The notes: a model not told the origin generated them from the sequence alone. 44,842 bases of DNA from Arachidicoccus rhizosphaerae (GCF_900107765.1 NZ_FNQY01000031.1:1-44842); one strand, 5' to 3'. Positions 1 to 8,535 are shown, counted from the first letter of the stretch. Program-made: numbers and translations.

Positions 1-1
1 T

Positions 2-15
2 CAGTAATTCAGAGT
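2..15. repeat. Left terminal inverted repeat of the IS
   Basis: CAGTAATTCAGAGT, exact inverse of 1914-1927. The similarity fades after base 15 (GAATT here against AGAATTT at the other end). Confidence 0.85.
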
Positions 16-189
16 GAATTATTTACTTTTTCCGGTTTAAGACAGGATTTTCGATATCAGGCATAGTTTGGCCACCTCAGTAGGCTGAGTCTTAATTTTT
101 GGTGCAGATTGGCTTGGTTTTGTTTTTGTGTTAGGGGTTAATAAATTGTTTTTCAGTAAGGTTTAACGGCTTATCCTCCTGCCCCAAAC

Positions 190-1479
190 TCATTCCAGCC
201 GGATTTGACACTTAGCACGTCCCGCATATAGTTTTTCGGCATCCAGAAGCGTCACAGTTATTACGGACATTAGCATTGTCCACAACAGCTGAACCGTTGC
301 TCTTCCGTCTTTTGCTAAAAATGCAGATACCACTTTTGATTTTATAGCCAGCTGTGTAATAATGTGAGCTATCTGAAGCAGGATATAGTATTTATGCAGG
401 TTAATGATGCTATTTCGGACAAACTTATGCTCCATGTTAAAGCCATTATTCTTCTGGATATTAAACCCCTCGTTCTCTATTTTCCAGCGTACTCTTCCGC
501 ATTCTACCCTCGCAATGACAGCTTTTTCCAGCTTATCATTATCTACAGCAGAGTCCTTGATTTCAAGGTTTGTTATATAGGCAAACTTAGTGAACTCCGT
601 GGCTTCCTGCTTTGGATCATAAACAGGTATTAAGCCTTCCATATAATTAAATTGATGATCCTGATGGGTGAGCCCATCTACCCAGCAAAAACTAGCGTCG
701 CCATAGATAACATTTTTACCTTTCGGGTTGACGACTACCGGGTAGCTAAAAACCTTCTTTTCCTTAGAACTCTTGTCTATTATCTGCTCATCAAGTTTTT
801 TTAAATTACCATCCTTCCGTGTAATTATATACTTCCAGCCATATTGCTCGCAGATGTCCATTACAGGGCCATTGGCATACAGCCCGTCTAAATGAATGCA
901 AATTGGAAGACGCGGAAAATCCTCATGTATGCGGGCCGCCAGCCGCTTAAAGGCTTTGCCCTCACAGTCCTGTTTGTCAAATTCTTCATTGTTATCGTTG
1001 TTGAGCATTTCACTGGCTACAGATAATACCATATTGTCGTTTGTAAGGAGTTTGGCCTCCAACACATAAGCATAATAAGTAGTGGTGTCGTTTTTTGTTC
1101 TATAATAAGCGTTGTCCACGGGTGCATTCTTATAACTGCACACACCAGTTCCATCAAAGATAATGTGGTGATACCCATCCTTGGCCCTACACACTTTCTT
1201 CCTGATCAATTGCTTAATAAGGAGCTTGCGAGCATTGGAAAGGTCATCGGTGCTAACAGAACCAATGGCGTTGTTTACGGTGTCAAAATGAGCCCAGGTC
1301 AAACCAGGGAACTGAAGCTCAAAATTCTCTTTAAAATACTTACCATAGCATGCCAGACCATTCATTTTATTACGACTACCACCGTGTATCTGAAACATGT
1401 AGACGCACTGCATCAATAAATTTGGGAGGCTATAAGTACAGCACCCTTCTATGCGACTATCTTTTACATCACCAAACAA
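190..1479 (-). CDS. DDE transposase of the IS element
   Basis: Cuts and joins the IS ends. Likely catalytic residues are the Asp in IIFDGTGV, the Asp in CIHLDGLY and the Glu in RWKIENEGFN; the last resembles the Y-R-E-K signature of IS4-like DDE enzymes. The C-terminal part is helical and hydrophobic. The listed start is a TTG codon. The same frame stays open upstream to a TAG near 1560 and would add up to 28 residues (including FCSTDLVYQLDKIHSHF), which look like genuine protein, so the true start is probably a non-ATG codon further upstream. No internal stop or frameshift is seen in the body, so the enzyme may be active. Function is clear; family assignment is less so. Confidence 0.88.
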   Translation of the reverse strand: MFGDVKDSRIEGCCTYSLPNLLMQCVYMFQIHGGSRNKMNGLACYGKYFKENFELQFPGLTWAHFDTVNNAIGSVSTDDLSNARKLLIKQLIRKKVCRAKDGYHHIIFDGTGVCSYKNAPVDNAYYRTKNDTTTYYAYVLEAKLLTNDNMVLSVASEMLNNDNNEEFDKQDCEGKAFKRLAARIHEDFPRLPICIHLDGLYANGPVMDICEQYGWKYIITRKDGNLKKLDEQIIDKSSKEKKVFSYPVVVNPKGKNVIYGDASFCWVDGLTHQDHQFNYMEGLIPVYDPKQEATEFTKFAYITNLEIKDSAVDNDKLEKAVIARVECGRVRWKIENEGFNIQKNNGFNMEHKFVRNSIINLHKYYILLQIAHIITQLAIKSKVVSAFLAKDGRATVQLLWTMLMSVITVTLLDAEKLYAGRAKCQIRLE

Positions 1480-1619
1480 TTGCTTGGGTGAACCAACAAA
1501 ATGGGAGTGTATTTTGTCGAGCTGGTATACCAGATCCGTAGAACAGAAATCCTGAAAATTCTCCTAAGCAAAAAAAGGGCTAAATCGCGGAAAATATTTT
1601 TTATTTTATTAAATATTAG

Positions 1620-1650
1620 TTGTTTATAATTAATATATATTGTATATTTG
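1620..1650 (+). promoter_or_regulatory. Possible Bacteroidota promoter facing away from the transposase
   Basis: TTG at 1620-1622 and TATATTTG (matching TAnnTTTG) at 1643-1650 are 20 bases apart, which suits a Bacteroidota sigma-A promoter. It would drive the structured stretch 1674-1826. The AT-rich context makes chance matches likely. Confidence 0.35.
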
Positions 1651-1670
1651 TATTAGTTCTTAACGCAAAA

Positions 1671-1694
1671 AAAAGCCCGTCTCAGGAACGGGCT
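1671..1694 (-). terminator. Rho-independent terminator upstream of the transposase
   Basis: Stem AGCCCGT (1674-1680) and ACGGGCT (1688-1694). Read on the minus strand the stem is followed by eight T. It faces transcription entering the IS from the recR side, so it may shield the transposase from read-through. Confidence 0.7.
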
Positions 1695-1826
1695 GTCAAC
1701 TCGAAGTTGATAAAAGTAAAAAGTTATGGAGAATATTGAGGTATCGCCTGGGCGATACTGTGCTCATTATATAGTATTTTATTTTAATACAGGATTTTAG
1801 CTTGCTGCGCTGCCAACACAAATCCT
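1674..1826 (+). ncRNA. Candidate structured RNA in the IS leader
   Basis: Four hairpins follow one another: 1674-1694 (7 bp), 1696-1710 (TCAACT/AGTTGA, loop CGA), 1741-1758 (GTATCGCC/GGCGATAC, loop TG) and 1791-1826 (AGGATTT/AAATCCT). A 24-codon open frame (ATG 1726, TAG ending 1800) overlaps the third hairpin. It may be a regulatory RNA, a leader peptide, or only DNA structure. Expression is not shown. Confidence 0.3.
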
Positions 1827-1913
1827 ACCCTACAAAGAAACTATAATTAAATTAGTGCGAAAAATATTTTTTGTCATTCTCTGGAAGCTCCGTCAACAGT
1901 AAAAAGAAATTCT

Positions 1914-1927
1914 ACTCTGAATTACTG
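1914..1927. repeat. Right terminal inverted repeat of the IS
   Basis: ACTCTGAATTACTG, exact inverse of 2-15. It marks the boundary with the chromosomal recR region. Confidence 0.85.
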
Positions 1928-1995
1928 TCAATCATACTTTGAATTGTAAATAATTGGTTATCAAATAATTGTACGCTTCCCAGGCGGAAAGCAAC

Positions 1996-2610
1996 TTATT
2001 TTACATAATTTTCTACAGGAAGACGGTTCATCATACTTCGACCGAGCGTCATTTCATCGGCATATTCAAGCTCTCCGCCAAAGGCAACTCCCCGGGAGAT
2101 AGTCGTAATTTTGCAAGGCAGCTGCTGAAGTTGCTTTTGAATATAAAAGATCGTGGTATCTCCCTGGATATTGGGATTTAGGGCAAAGACAAGCTCTTCC
2201 ACCTGATCTTGTTTTACCCGCTCTACTAAAGAATCGATAGTCAAACTATCAGGACCAACCCCATCCAGTGGTGAAATAACTCCTCCCAGGACGTGATAAA
2301 GTCCGCTAAACTGCTGCGTATTTTCTATGGCAATTACATCTTTAATGGATTCCACCACGCAAATAAGTCGCTGATTACGCAATTGATTCTCACAAATACC
2401 GCACAGTTCATGATCACTGAGATTGTGACACCTCTTACAAAACCTAATTTCGCTTCGCATTCTGGAAATTGTATCTGAAAATTGAGCTACTTGCTGTTGG
2501 TCTTGCTTTAATAGGTGCAGCACTAGCCTGAGTGCAGTTTTTTTGCCAATACCCGGAAGACCTGCAAAAGCATTAACGGCGTTTTCTAATAAAGAAGATG
2601 GTAATTGCAT
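1996..2610 (-). CDS. recR: Recombination mediator protein RecR
   Basis: Works with RecF/RecO to load RecA on SSB-coated single-stranded DNA in gap repair. All family marks are visible: a helix-hairpin-helix (LPGIGKKTALRL, residues 18-29), a C4 zinc finger (C58, C61, C70, C73 in CKRCHNLSDHELCGIC), a Toprim domain beginning at ICVVES (83-88), and a C-terminal GGELEYADEMTLGRS segment. The length of 204 aa is typical. A TATCTTTG box lies 17 bases upstream of the ATG. The gene is intact although an IS ends about 70 bases past its stop. Confidence 0.97.
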   Translation of the reverse strand: MQLPSSLLENAVNAFAGLPGIGKKTALRLVLHLLKQDQQQVAQFSDTISRMRSEIRFCKRCHNLSDHELCGICENQLRNQRLICVVESIKDVIAIENTQQFSGLYHVLGGVISPLDGVGPDSLTIDSLVERVKQDQVEELVFALNPNIQGDTTIFYIQKQLQQLPCKITTISRGVAFGGELEYADEMTLGRSMMNRLPVENYVK

Positions 2611-2626
2611 AATTATAACGGTGGTG

Positions 2627-2634
2627 CAAAGATA
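2627..2634 (-). promoter_or_regulatory. -7 box of recR promoter
   Basis: TATCTTTG on the minus strand matches the Bacteroidota -7 consensus TAnnTTTG and lies 17 bases upstream of the recR start. No convincing -33 TTTG is seen at the usual distance. Confidence 0.5.
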
Positions 2635-2661
2635 ATAAATCGGAGACTTTTAATCTTTGAA

Positions 2662-4158
2662 TCAATAGTGCTGTAATTGATAGGGATTATTGGGGTCTGG
2701 CTGGTTAGGATCTTTTTTAAGATATATATCCCATTGGTTTTCAGTATCTGCTATAAATTTAAATTTACGCTTAATGGCGACTCCTAATTCAGGTTGCAGA
2801 TGTAATTCATAATTACCGGGAGTCCAACGCATATCCCCATTTGTATCATACAGCACCCTGAAACTATATTCTCCAGGTTCAAACCTTTCTATTCTGACCT
2901 TACGATTATCCGGAATGACAGAAGAATCTACAATTTTTTTATCGGATAAAATAAGCAGTACCGGATGTTTAGTCGTGTCTACATCCGGAAAGTTAAGATC
3001 CAGTGTGGCATAATCATGCTCGGTTTTAACAGAGAATTTAATGGTATCTGCTTTTGCCAGCTGTACTTTAAAGCTGTCTGTTGCAGCCTCTACCGGCATC
3101 GTGAGCACGAAATCCTTACCCTGAGCTGTATCCCAATTATGTTGAATGATAAAACGACTATAGGTCGTATCAGTAGAATCAGCCAGAACTGTAAAGTCCG
3201 TAATTGGATTGAAGCTTGTATCCGTGAGCTTAATCATTTCCGGTTTAAATGATTCCAAGGGTTTACTAAAGGTAAGGGTCATGGGCTTTAGTAAACTCTG
3301 TTTTCCTTCTTCTAAATTAAGGGCTACAGTAAGTGGCTTTTTGGCATCCTGTTCTTTTCTTTTTTCAATTTGCTTTTCTGAAAGCTGGGCTGGCTTTTTA
3401 GCGCCCTCCTGTTCCTTAGGATATGCTCTGAATGCATATAACTGAATACCATTATTAACGGAATCTCTTTTGGTGGATACCGTAGAGTCCAAAAAGGCAA
3501 AGACAGCCGTAGAGTCATTGTAGTTTTTCATATAGGTATTCTCCACTACAAATAAATGATAATCCTCCTTGGGTAAAAAATGGAAGGCAAATCTTCCTAA
3601 ACTATCAAGTCTTGTATAATACCTGGGCGTGTTTTTAAGAACCGCCGTATCTGATAAATCCCTATAAAGCGCTACAATCAAAGTAGAGTCAATAGCACCG
3701 TCTTCAGCCATTATAACCTTGCCGGTAATAGAATCTGTATCCAGGTGATCCCCTGTACTAAATACATAGGTAAAATTCTGAACTGGATTATTTTCATTCA
3801 CATCCTGAATCGCCTTGCCAAAATTAAAAGAATAGGTCGTGTTTGGATCTAGGGTATCTTTGATATCAATGGTGACCTCGGTTAATTTAGCCTTTACATT
3901 CGGAACATTTTTGGCGACCGGGGAAACAATCAGGTTATTAAATATATCCTGAATCTGTACGTACTCATTGAATGTCAGGGTTATTTTCTTGCCTTTAAAG
4001 TTCAGCGTTGAATCATTTGGATTGGCCCCCACTAATACAGGAGCAATTGTGTCCCTGGGACCACCTCCAGGCGGTACAATAACTGCGCAACTATTTAATT
4101 GCACCAGAATCCCTGAAAGGATCAAAATAGATAATACGAAGGATACTAATTTATTCAT
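2662..4158 (-). CDS. Ig-like (SbsA-type) domain lipoprotein
   Basis: Predicted outer-membrane-anchored lipoprotein of 498 aa. The N-terminus has a lipoprotein signal ending in LNSC, followed by a flexible PPGGGPRD stretch. Residues of about 35-140 (from DTIAPVLVGANPNDSTLNF) match the SbsA-like Ig fold common in Bacteroidota lipoproteins. The rest is beta-rich, with a Lys/Glu-rich charged linker near residues 250-275 and a C-terminal half that looks like further beta domains. Its biochemical role is unknown in the family. It lies just upstream of recR on the same strand (51-base gap), but recR has its own promoter box. Confidence 0.8.
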   Translation of the reverse strand: MNKLVSFVLSILILSGILVQLNSCAVIVPPGGGPRDTIAPVLVGANPNDSTLNFKGKKITLTFNEYVQIQDIFNNLIVSPVAKNVPNVKAKLTEVTIDIKDTLDPNTTYSFNFGKAIQDVNENNPVQNFTYVFSTGDHLDTDSITGKVIMAEDGAIDSTLIVALYRDLSDTAVLKNTPRYYTRLDSLGRFAFHFLPKEDYHLFVVENTYMKNYNDSTAVFAFLDSTVSTKRDSVNNGIQLYAFRAYPKEQEGAKKPAQLSEKQIEKRKEQDAKKPLTVALNLEEGKQSLLKPMTLTFSKPLESFKPEMIKLTDTSFNPITDFTVLADSTDTTYSRFIIQHNWDTAQGKDFVLTMPVEAATDSFKVQLAKADTIKFSVKTEHDYATLDLNFPDVDTTKHPVLLILSDKKIVDSSVIPDNRKVRIERFEPGEYSFRVLYDTNGDMRWTPGNYELHLQPELGVAIKRKFKFIADTENQWDIYLKKDPNQPDPNNPYQLQHY

Positions 4159-4168
4159 CTGAGTGTTA

Positions 4169-4198
4169 AGGTACTTTTGCCTTGTGACAAAAGTACCT
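4169..4198 (-). promoter_or_regulatory. Promoter box inside an 11-bp inverted repeat
   Basis: AGGTACTTTTG (4169-4179) and CAAAAGTACCT (4188-4198) form a perfect 11-bp inverted repeat 10-40 bases upstream of the lipoprotein ATG. The minus-strand copy contains TACTTTTG, a TAnnTTTG -7 match, so this may be promoter plus operator, or a leader hairpin. Confidence 0.4.
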
Positions 4199-4297
4199 CA
4201 TTGCCCTTATTCTAAAAAGGATTTAATGCAAATTTGTGTTTTAGCCTGAACCGATTATGGCATTGACCTACGGTCAATTACAGCGTCATAATTTCCT

Positions 4298-6187
4298 TTA
4301 TTCCTTACTAAATGCATGTCTCTGATATGCCTGCTGATCAATCAACCCCAATTCAACATAAGAAGGGTGTTGTTTATCATAAAAAACCTTTACGTCGGAT
4401 GCAACAAAATCCGAGGCCTTTGCCTGGTAGATATCCTCAAATACCTGGGGATTTCTGTCCACTAAAGGGAACCAGGAACTCTGTACCTGAATCATAATCT
4501 TATGACCTTTTTTAAAGGTATACAACATATCCGGGATGCTAAATTTGACAGCTGTTATTTTTCCGGGTGTAAAGGCAGTAGGTGACGTAAAGCTTTCCCT
4601 GTACTTCCCCCTCATAACTTCAGCTCTGACTAAAGATTGATATCCGCTTAATTTCCCTTTAGCGCTGTCAGGATAAACATCAATAATTTTAACGATAAAA
4701 TCAGCATCCGTTGTGGTTATAGAAACATTCAGATTTGCTTTCACCGGTCCGGCCAAAGTTGTATTTTCAGTTAACACCGGTGTAGTAAAACTTAAAACAT
4801 CCTTTCTTTCAGTTGCAAACCTTTGGTCATCAATCATATAAGTAATCCCTCTATTTTTTCTGACACCTCCTTGGTAAGGAACAGGGTTGGCTGGATCTGA
4901 ATGATAAACGCTAAATTTATTACTGCCTGTCGGTTGATTTTGGCTTAGACGGCCATTTGTATTAAAATAAAATTTAATATCTTTAGCAACTGGTGTAGGC
5001 CATTTATCAAATTGATTCCATCTGTTTAAGCCCACATCATATAAAACAGCCTCCGGAAGGTCTGCAGATGGCCCTTGCTTTAAATAATGTACAAAAAAGG
5101 GAAATTCGATATTTTTCTGGAACCAGCGACTGGTATTACTATTAAAGGATATGTCCCCTAAATGATCCATTTGTGGTCCAGCCCAGCCTCCATGATTCCA
5201 TGGTCCCATAATCAAGGAATTGCTGTTGCCAGGATTTTTGTTTTCAATATTTTTATAAGTCTCAAGTGTACCCCAAAGATCTTCGGCATCATACCATCCG
5301 CCTACCAGTAATGTTGCAGGTTTAACATTACCCATATGTTGTCTGATATCTCTTGCCTGCCACCATTCATCATAATTGGGATGCATTAGTACTGTATCCC
5401 AAAATGGAGCAAGATGATGATAATAAAGCTCATTTACCTGACTTACCGGACCAAGCTGTAAATAAAAATCATATGCATTTTTCATAGGCAACTCCAGTTT
5501 TGGTAGTTTTTCTTTGTTGGGGCCATTGGTGGAATTGGCAAACCAATAGTCAAATCCAACTTCATCCATCAAGAAAAATGCGCCATTATGATGAGTATCA
5601 TCTCCTAAAAACCAATTGGTTACAGGTGCCTGAGGGGAGACCGCTTTTATCGCCGGATGCCCTGCAAGTGCGGCATTAGTGGCAAAAAATCCAGGATATG
5701 AGATACCCCATACCCCTACTTTGCCATTGTTATGAGGTATGTTATGAATGAGCCAGTCCACTGCGTCATAAGTATCAGACGCTTCATCATGCTGTAATCC
5801 TTTCTTATTGTCTATAAAAGGCGTAATTTCAGTCCAATTGCCTTCGCTTTGATATTTTCCCCTAACGTCCTGATAAACAAAAATAAACCCAGATTTGACA
5901 AATTCCGGGGAGGGTCCCAGTCTTTCAGGAAACTTATCCTTACCATAAGGCCCCGCTGAATAACAGGTTCTGTTCATCATAATCGGATAAGCCTGGGTCG
6001 TATCTTTAGGTATATATACTGCAGTATATAATTTTATGCCGTCGCGCATGGGAATCATAAATTCTGCCTTGCTATAATGCGCTTCAATATAGGCTTTATT
6101 AACTTCCGACTGACCATTTACCGTCCAAATGCTATTAAAAGCCAGTAATATCAGAAGACAGAAGGCAATTTTTTTAAGGTTTGGCAT
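4298..6187 (-). CDS. Secreted CocE/NonD family serine hydrolase (S15-like)
   Basis: Alpha/beta hydrolase of the X-Pro dipeptidyl-peptidase S15 / alpha-amino-acid ester hydrolase / glutaryl-7-ACA acylase group, probably cleaving peptides or amino-acid esters in the periplasm. Counting from the ATG at 6187 (629 aa), a signal peptide spans residues 1-25 (MPNLKKIAFCLLILLAFNSI, cut after VNGQ). The nucleophile is Ser163 in GISYPG; Asp300 in GGWYDAEDLWG and His332 in GPWNHGG complete the triad. The oxyanion Tyr is likely in NRTCYSAGPYG. The C-terminal beta domain is typical (TTTDADFIVKIIDVYPD). A start 24 codons further upstream is possible but would place a charged segment before the signal peptide. 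Confidence 0.9.
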   Translation of the reverse strand: MPNLKKIAFCLLILLAFNSIWTVNGQSEVNKAYIEAHYSKAEFMIPMRDGIKLYTAVYIPKDTTQAYPIMMNRTCYSAGPYGKDKFPERLGPSPEFVKSGFIFVYQDVRGKYQSEGNWTEITPFIDNKKGLQHDEASDTYDAVDWLIHNIPHNNGKVGVWGISYPGFFATNAALAGHPAIKAVSPQAPVTNWFLGDDTHHNGAFFLMDEVGFDYWFANSTNGPNKEKLPKLELPMKNAYDFYLQLGPVSQVNELYYHHLAPFWDTVLMHPNYDEWWQARDIRQHMGNVKPATLLVGGWYDAEDLWGTLETYKNIENKNPGNSNSLIMGPWNHGGWAGPQMDHLGDISFNSNTSRWFQKNIEFPFFVHYLKQGPSADLPEAVLYDVGLNRWNQFDKWPTPVAKDIKFYFNTNGRLSQNQPTGSNKFSVYHSDPANPVPYQGGVRKNRGITYMIDDQRFATERKDVLSFTTPVLTENTTLAGPVKANLNVSITTTDADFIVKIIDVYPDSAKGKLSGYQSLVRAEVMRGKYRESFTSPTAFTPGKITAVKFSIPDMLYTFKKGHKIMIQVQSSWFPLVDRNPQVFEDIYQAKASDFVASDVKVFYDKQHPSYVELGLIDQQAYQRHAFSKE

Positions 6188-6407
6188 AAGAAAAAATTTA
6201 ATAATAAAGGAAAGGTAATAAATTATCGAATGTTTTAATCTAAAAAGGCAAAACTTCATTTTTCTGCAGATTACAGGAAAATCCTGGCCTGGTTTATTCG
6301 AAATCTACGTCAGTGACTTTCCGGCTTTTCGTTTCCCTTTCAGCAGATGTATATATCAAATTTATAAATTTGAGCCGTGTGTTCTAATGATAACACTCCA
6401 TAAAAGC

Positions 6408-6441
6408 AAAAAGATGTCAGTTGTTCCTCTGACATCTTTTT
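6408..6441 (-). terminator. Strong bidirectional terminator
   Basis: A 13-bp perfect stem, AAAAAGATGTCAG (6408-6420) and CTGACATCTTTTT (6429-6441), with an 8-base loop. It lies downstream of the TPR gene and upstream of the hydrolase, so it separates the two. The rest of 6188-6512 shows nothing else definite. Confidence 0.85.
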
Positions 6442-6512
6442 AAATAAATTAGGACGCTTAAAAAAGCATACCATAGAACGTATACTGCAGACGATAAATG
6501 CAGTATATTTCT

Positions 6513-7169
6513 CTAACCTGGTACTCTTGAAATATATTTCTGAATTTCTTTAATCTGTGACACTACTTCCGGGGTTGTAGGATTACAAGCCTTCGCCTTA
6601 CGGAAAAAATCTTTAGCCGCACGGAATTCTCTTTTATTCATCATTATCTGGCACATGCCCAGATTTGCAACAGCCTTACTTTCATTGTCAGGAATTCCCA
6701 TCTTCAGCGCAGCTCTCAGATAGTTTTCTCCTGAGCGCATATCCCCTCTTTGCATGGCCATCATACCTAATTGTAATTTATTGGCGCCCTCTGCTTCAGG
6801 CATAGCAGATCCGATAGATGATGATTTTTTAAGATGCTTTTCGGCTTCATCATAATCCTTATTCATCATCGCAAGGTTCCCTTTTAAGGTGTAAAAAGTT
6901 GAACGGACCGGTTTAATTAAAAGACCGGGAAACCATACTGAATCAATAATCTTTTGAACTTCTTCTAAATTACCCTCTTCCATAGGTTTTTGTACCAGAC
7001 GCAATGGACCGATAAGAAAATGACTGAGCAGACCAATAAAACCAATGAAGTACAATGGAAACATAGCCCAAAACCCGACTTGCCCTGTGGCATTAAATAT
7101 AATTGCCAGAACAATCAGAGCAATACTTAACCAAAAACGATATTTTATTATTAAGTTATAAAATTTCAT
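6513..7169 (-). CDS. Membrane-anchored TPR-like protein
   Basis: 218 aa. Two hydrophobic helices near the N-terminus (about residues 12-30 and 33-53, WLSIALIVLAIIFNATG then FWAMFPLYFIGFIGLLSHFL) are followed by a helical solenoid resembling tetratricopeptide repeats: a run around NKDYDEAEKHLKKSSSIG, a second around RGDMRSGENYLRAALKMG and a third around KREFRAAKDFFRKAKACNP. Such proteins scaffold complexes; no partner can be named. It has its own promoter box (7189-7196) and a terminator. It is the last host protein gene before the prophage. Confidence 0.7.
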   Translation of the reverse strand: MKFYNLIIKYRFWLSIALIVLAIIFNATGQVGFWAMFPLYFIGFIGLLSHFLIGPLRLVQKPMEEGNLEEVQKIIDSVWFPGLLIKPVRSTFYTLKGNLAMMNKDYDEAEKHLKKSSSIGSAMPEAEGANKLQLGMMAMQRGDMRSGENYLRAALKMGIPDNESKAVANLGMCQIMMNKREFRAAKDFFRKAKACNPTTPEVVSQIKEIQKYISRVPG

Positions 7170-7188
7170 AAAGTGTTTTATTGAGCTG

Positions 7189-7196
7189 CAAAGATA
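7189..7196 (-). promoter_or_regulatory. -7 box for the TPR membrane protein
   Basis: TATCTTTG on the minus strand, 20 bases upstream of the ATG, matches the Bacteroidota TAnnTTTG element. Confidence 0.5.
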
Positions 7197-7270
7197 AGCT
7201 CTTTACAATTGTTAGCGGAATAATTCCATATTTTTTAGGTCAAATTAAATAATTTTTGATTTAGAACCCT

Positions 7271-7278
7271 TACATTTG
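7271..7278 (+). promoter_or_regulatory. -7 box for tRNA-Arg
   Basis: TACATTTG matches TAnnTTTG and ends 13 bases upstream of the tRNA 5' end. A TTTTTG lies only 12 bases further upstream, too close for a standard -33 element. Confidence 0.45.
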
Positions 7279-7291
7279 CTCCACTTTTTTA

Positions 7292-7366
7292 GGTCTCGTA
7301 GTTCAATGGATAGAATAGAAGTTTCCTAAACTTTAGATACAGGTTCGATCCCTGTCGAGACCACCA
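7292..7366 (+). tRNA. tRNA-Arg (anticodon CCT)
   Basis: Full cloverleaf: acceptor GGTCTCG (7292-7298) pairs with CGAGACC (7356-7362); anticodon stem GAAGT/ACTTT with loop TTCCTAA gives CCT; T arm ACAGG-TTCGATC-CCTGT; discriminator A and encoded CCA at 7364-7366. The phage integrase begins 117 bases after the 3' end, so this tRNA is the likely attachment site and its 3' part is probably phage-restored sequence. Confidence 0.93.
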
Positions 7367-7391
7367 TATAGCCTTCGATTGCTGAATTTCA

Positions 7392-7460
7392 GTAGCTTAA
7401 ATTAGCTACAATAAGCCAAAATTAGTAATTTTATCCGCAAATAGTCCGCAAATCCGCAAA
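7392..7460. repeat. Candidate integrase arm sites between attL and int
   Basis: TCCGCAAA occurs three times in the same orientation at 7434-7441, 7445-7452 and 7453-7460. A short inverted repeat GTAGCT/AGCTAC lies at 7392-7409. This is where arm-type integrase and accessory-factor sites would be expected. Binding is inferred. Confidence 0.4.
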
Positions 7461-7482
7461 CGATTTATCTTAATTAATTCTT

Positions 7483-8535
7483 ATGTCCTATTCAATATTA
7501 ATAGAGCTTGGCAAGGAAAACAAACAATTTGAACGCAAAGTGGTGATTCTTGTCATTATTGACGGCAAAAAATTACCGCGCATAGACACTGGTGTTAAAA
7601 TATCCGGTGACCTTAAAAAGGCAGATCCAAAAGCTTTAAACGTCATCAAAAAGAAACGTAATGAAGTAGAGCAGAAAATACTGCTATCCATTCAACTGAC
7701 GGGCAAACCCTCGCTTCCGTCTGCGAATATTGATACATTAATAGGCTTTTGGGAGGACAGGAAAAAAGATATTGCCAGGAGCGATAACAGGATTAGGGCT
7801 ATTGAAGTGGCTCTGGAGGCAATTGGAGATTGTAAACTGGCGGCAATAAATACCCGGGAACTAGAATCTATTGAAAAGAAGCTCAGAGAGCGCGAAAAAC
7901 CGCTATCTGAATCCACAATTTGGAGTTATATGTCCAGGTTAAAAGCAGTGCTCAATTTGGCTATTAGGGATCATATCTTGCAGGATCGACAAATAAGCGG
8001 CTATCGGTGGCCGGCATATTATTCTGATGTGCCTATTTTCCTGTTAGAACCCGAGATTGAAGCGTTCGCAAAAGCATTGAGTGGGATTGCTGACCCCAGC
8101 TTGCAGCAGGCCGGTTATCGGTTCCTGCTGGCCTGTTACGCCGGCTATCGGATCTCAGATGCAAAAAGGTTTAATCCGGACTTCATAAACGGTGATGCTC
8201 TAACCATCAGGGCGGCCAAAAATAAAAAAGTAGTCTCTATTGCCATTCATAACAATTTGCGCCCGGTGGTGGACTGGCTGCTTAAAAATCCTGAATGTAA
8301 TCTAACGGACCAGGCAATCAACAAGCTTATTAAGGATATCGCTAAGGCTGGCGGAATCAAAAAGCATATTAAATTCCATACAGGCAGGCACTCCTTTGCT
8401 ATGCTTTTAACCCGAAAAGGCTTCACAATTGAAGAGGTGGCTGAGTTCCTGGGTGACGATATTAGAGCCGCCAAAACGTATGCCCGCCTCTGGAATGACG
8501 AACTTAACCGAAAAGTTATTGAGAAACTGGGCTGA
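7483..8535 (+). CDS. int: Tyrosine-type site-specific integrase
   Basis: Integrates and excises the prophage at the tRNA-Arg site. 350 aa: an N-terminal arm-binding region (1-75), a SAM-like core-binding domain (about 80-170) and a catalytic domain (about 185-350). Catalytic residues visible are Arg223 (YAGYRISDAKR), His299 and Arg302 (HTGRHSF), and the nucleophile Tyr333 (KTYARLW). The second His/Trp position usually seen in LGH reads LGD here. The gene starts 117 bases after the tRNA and reads away from it. Its TGA stop forms the first bases of the 12-base repeat array that follows. Close to the phage-type Bacteroidota integrases with a short catalytic domain. Confidence 0.95.
   Translation: MSYSILIELGKENKQFERKVVILVIIDGKKLPRIDTGVKISGDLKKADPKALNVIKKKRNEVEQKILLSIQLTGKPSLPSANIDTLIGFWEDRKKDIARSDNRIRAIEVALEAIGDCKLAAINTRELESIEKKLREREKPLSESTIWSYMSRLKAVLNLAIRDHILQDRQISGYRWPAYYSDVPIFLLEPEIEAFAKALSGIADPSLQQAGYRFLLACYAGYRISDAKRFNPDFINGDALTIRAAKNKKVVSIAIHNNLRPVVDWLLKNPECNLTDQAINKLIKDIAKAGGIKKHIKFHTGRHSFAMLLTRKGFTIEEVAEFLGDDIRAAKTYARLWNDELNRKVIEKLG

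Larger units (their letters stand above)
2..1927 (-). mobile_element. Complete IS element (DDE transposase, about 1.93 kb)
   Basis: The left end CAGTAATTCAGAGT (2-15) is matched exactly in inverted orientation at 1914-1927, and the pair encloses a single transposase gene on the minus strand. The left end lies at the window edge, so the target duplication cannot be checked. The element sits about 70 bases beyond the stop codon of recR and probably does not disrupt a gene. The 3' non-coding part (16-189) is unremarkable; the 5' non-coding part (about 1560-1913) holds a terminator, a possible plus-strand promoter and several hairpins. IS family not assigned with certainty. Confidence 0.85.

Noticed and set aside
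1674-1826. Bridge RNA or omega-type guide RNA of the IS
   Set aside because: The transposase is a DDE enzyme with an IS4-like Glu motif, not an IS110 DEDD recombinase or a TnpB; the stems do not resemble those RNA classes as far as can be judged by eye.
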